Source: Pelecanus crispus (taxonomy: Eukaryota; Chordata; Aves; Pelecaniformes; Pelecanidae). Taken from it: 64,000 nt of DNA. The DNA lies in the NCBI RefSeq assembly GCF_030463565.1, contig NC_134646.1:15838001-15902000 (forward strand). Direction: 5' to 3'. The notes under the pieces were generated by a model that was not told where the DNA came from, searched no databases, and saw nothing but the letters and a program-made list of their open reading frames with translations. Below are positions 61,175 through 64,000 of this stretch, in pieces; the first letter of the stretch is position 1; each line of letters opens with the position of its first letter. The translations under genes and the position numbers were made by a program.

Positions 61175-64000
61175 GTATGTAATATATGGGACTGTGGACA
61201 GCTATCCATTACTTATGCAGTTGCTTAAAATAGGCTGAGTTTTCTGCTTGTTTGAAATATCTTAAGTGGATTTATAAAACTATGTCTAGTTATTCAAAAA
61301 TATTTAAGTAACTTGAAACCAAAAAAACATCCAGGAAAAAAACCCTCAGATCCTGCTCCTTTCTAGCATTTTGTCCACTGGTCCTCTGCTCTTTCTCCAC
61401 TTCCATTGCATTCATTTGTGGGAATAACTGTTAATGTGTTTTGCTGTTTCTAGGAAGTACAGTCCTAGCAGCTTTAAGGTGCTCTAGATTTAGAAGAATG
61501 ATATAATGGGAAATATTCAAATGTCTTCGGGGAAAAAAAACTTCAAAAATGACTTAACAACTTTTTATCAGTTTTTATCTGTAGAGTTGTCCTTCCTGTA
61601 GGTAGGGGGGATTACAAAGAGTTGAGTATTCACTTTCTCAGTCAGAAGCGGAAAAATTCTCTAGGAAAGCATCCATAAGTATTTAAATGGCTGCTACCTT
61701 ACTTCCTCAACGTATGGAATCAGTCTAGGGCCTTTTTTATATCACTATTGAATACAGAAGAATAATTCCAGACGTATTTTTGAACTGCAGGAGTAACAGT
61801 CCTTTGTAGGAAAAGTTATTTTCTATTTGGGGGACTGAGCAGTAAAAAGAACGGTTTGGTATAAGGCTTTGAGTAGGCACTGCATTCATTTTCAGTTTAA
61901 ATATGCTTTAATAGGAGGACTTCAAAATACGCGGGTTCTTTCAAACAGTACAGTTTATGGGTCAAAGTAAATAAAACTTAGCTTTCAACATTCACAGGAG
62001 GCTGAGGAAAGGTTTGCTGTTTAGGACAAATGCTGACTGTAAGCCTTGGCCAACTTTTCAACCCTTTTACTTTGTCTAGACTGAAAGGGATTTTGTTAGC
62101 TTTTTCTGAAATTTAATTTGTTCTTTGTGAAGCTCTTAATTAGAGTCCTTGAGCTTTTGAAGATGGGTCATTCTGTGCTTCACGGGTTAGATAGAACAAA
62201 ACTTACTATTTATTTTCCTTAGTTTTTTGTTTTTATAATACCCTGAATGTAAGAGATGGAGCCGTCCACTCCTCACCATCTCATTGCATTTTCGTTCTCT
62301 GTTCCTCCCTGTTTTCCATTCTTCCTGTTCGTAATTCCAGTGTCTGTGACTGCATGTGGAATTTCTTCATAGGAAAGTGAAACTGATTCTTATAATTTGC
62401 TGCTTCCTGTGTTGTTTCTTCTTGCCACTGAAAATAACCCAGTCGTCTTCTGCTAATTTCTTTGTGCTGCTTCCTGGCAAACTGAAGAAAGTGAACTTGG
62501 CATTGTCTCTTCTAGTCTCTAGGCAGGCATGATGACAAGGAGAATTGTTTTACTGTCGCAGTAGTCAGAAGATGCACTGCAAAAGAAAACAAGAAGAGTT
62601 TCTCTATTGGTAGAAGGATAGCTCAAGGTTGCAGAGTACAGCCTGTTCTTGTCTGTGTCCTATCTAAAAGATACAGATAATGTTCGTTAGTCTCTTAAAG
62701 GAATGTCCTTAAGCGTAATGAAAACGAGTTGTAGGGATGTGTGTGCAGTGCCAAAACTTGCAGAAGATTCCCTACTAAAATTTTAGAACAAGGAAGCTTT
62801 TGCAATGCACTGTGTATCTCTCCTACTTCTCTTTTGCACGGCCAGTGAAACAAGTACTTAAAAATAAGGATCAGCAATTAGGATAGTAGTAACATCTTAC
62901 CTGGTTTAACCTTCAGAAGCTGTTATGAAGTAAACAAAAAGTGTCCTATGAAGAATAGACAGGAAAACTTGAATTCAGTGGATGTGGGTTGTAGCTGTGT
63001 CAATCAAGCTTAAACTACAGTTAGAGTGAGCCTGACTATTTTGTGGTACATACAGGATCTCTTTCTTCGTCTCTTCTCTTCTCTCACCCCCCGTTTTCCT
63101 GTCTTTCACATAGTGCAGGAACAACTTGCTTTAAAGAGGAGAACACTCACAGAGCTGGCATTGCTCTTGCAGAAGTCTGGAACATATGTTCCTTTTTACT
63201 AAGAAAACTGACTTCCTGTAACTGTGCAAGTTGCTAAATGCCAGGTTATGTTGTGGCAGCTGGCAGAATGTCAGAGTGGTTGCTGTTAAGTTTGGCACTC
63301 TTTTCTGTCTTGATTGTCTGTTCTAAAGTCTTCATGTGGCCTTGGGAAGGTGTGTTGATTCCAAATGAAACCTGTCTCAAAGGAACGGAATGTTTTAGAT
63401 ACTAATATTGTCACCTGTAATCTTTTTTGCACAGCAGAAACAGCAACTCATATCAAAGGGGGCAGTCTGACAAGTTAGGCTGAGCATATCTAAGAGGTCT
63501 CTGCTGCTGAAATAGCTGTTCTGGCTTCTAGCTATGGGCTCTTCTTCCCCCTCCGCCCCCTTTCATGCCAGCTCTTTTGCTTATCTGACACCACAGTGAG
63601 GTGGTGCATCTCACTGAGCAGGCAACAAAACTAATGTGATAGAAAATAGTTGTTGCCAGGTTGGTGAGATGAACGAGTTCATTGAAGAATCCTGTGTGTG
63701 CTGGGTGGGGGTGAATTTCTGGGAGTGCGTCTGTCATTTTTGATAGGAGAAGATTGTTAGGGGGACTCTGTGGCCGTGTCTAGTGTCACCTGTGCCATCT
63801 TTGTGTCAAAGTCAGATTTCAGTCTTAGCACAGGTCTTTGATCTTACTGCGTAGCAAAGACTAGCCTTGGCCCGATAAAAGAATATTGAATCTGTCAGCA
63901 ACAGTTATACCATTGATCTTAATCACCTCTTCTTTGTTATTGTAGCTATGTATATAAAGAAATGTGAATCTATATTGTTTAAAAAGCATTTGTTAGCTTC
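61175..64000 (+). other. SMARCA5: SMARCA5 intron 2, 5' part
   Basis: This intron continues past the window edge. It is AT-rich with T-rich stretches. No further SMARCA5 exon, RNA gene or clear repeat was seen. Confidence 0.82.

Noticed and set aside
1..64000. CRISPR arrays, operons, tRNA or rRNA genes
   Set aside because: None was seen; the window is vertebrate nuclear DNA and no cloverleaf or rRNA motif was recognised.

Overview
The window is avian nuclear DNA. Copies of the CR1 LINE carry the typical bird 3' end (runs of ATTCTATG). One solo retroviral LTR is of a type I know from non-galliform birds. Two adjacent single-copy vertebrate genes lie in the same order and orientation as in other amniotes (human 4q31.21): GAB1, then SMARCA5, both on the plus strand. 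The LTR suggests a neoavian bird rather than chicken, but that is from memory and not tested.

Layout. Bases 1-2000 are the end of GAB1 intron 1; the short first coding exon lies upstream of the window. Ten GAB1 coding exons follow: 2001-2295, 13548-13761, 21552-22153, 24279-24364, 24571-24874, 38028-38117, 40473-40566, 40925-41048, 43953-44075 and 44304-44462. All have GT/AG borders and their phases join without a break. With the usual 24 first-exon residues (family knowledge) they give a protein of about 720 residues, against 724 for the human long isoform. A long AT-rich 3' UTR follows with several possible poly(A) sites. The spacer from about 46.2 to 57.8 kb has no gene I can support, but holds a CR1 copy, homopolymer tracts and two coding-like minus-strand tracts. 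From about 57.8 to 59.2 kb is a dense CpG island, the SMARCA5 promoter, with a GC box abutting a perfect CRE and a perfect TCTCGCGAGA element. SMARCA5 coding exons 1 (58409-58558) and 2 (61100-61174) follow; the rest of SMARCA5 lies beyond the right edge.

Function. GAB1 is a docking adaptor. Its PH domain binds phosphoinositides at the plasma membrane, and its long disordered tail carries proline-rich GRB2 sites, a MET-binding segment, YxxP sites for CRK and PLC-gamma, three YVPM sites for PI3K p85, and two C-terminal SHP2 sites. All of these are readable here. SMARCA5 (SNF2H) is the ISWI-family nucleosome-remodelling ATPase; only its disordered N-terminus is in the window. The two genes are neighbours with no known functional link.

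I found no clear new biological system. The points most worth checking are a CpG-rich intronic open tract that ends in a perfect donor in phase with GAB1 exon 10, a tyrosine-to-histidine change at a position equivalent to human GAB1 Y285, tandem in-frame acceptors at exon 9, the promoter elements, coding-like minus-strand tracts in the GAB1-SMARCA5 spacer, and a set of unusually long pure G/C homopolymers.
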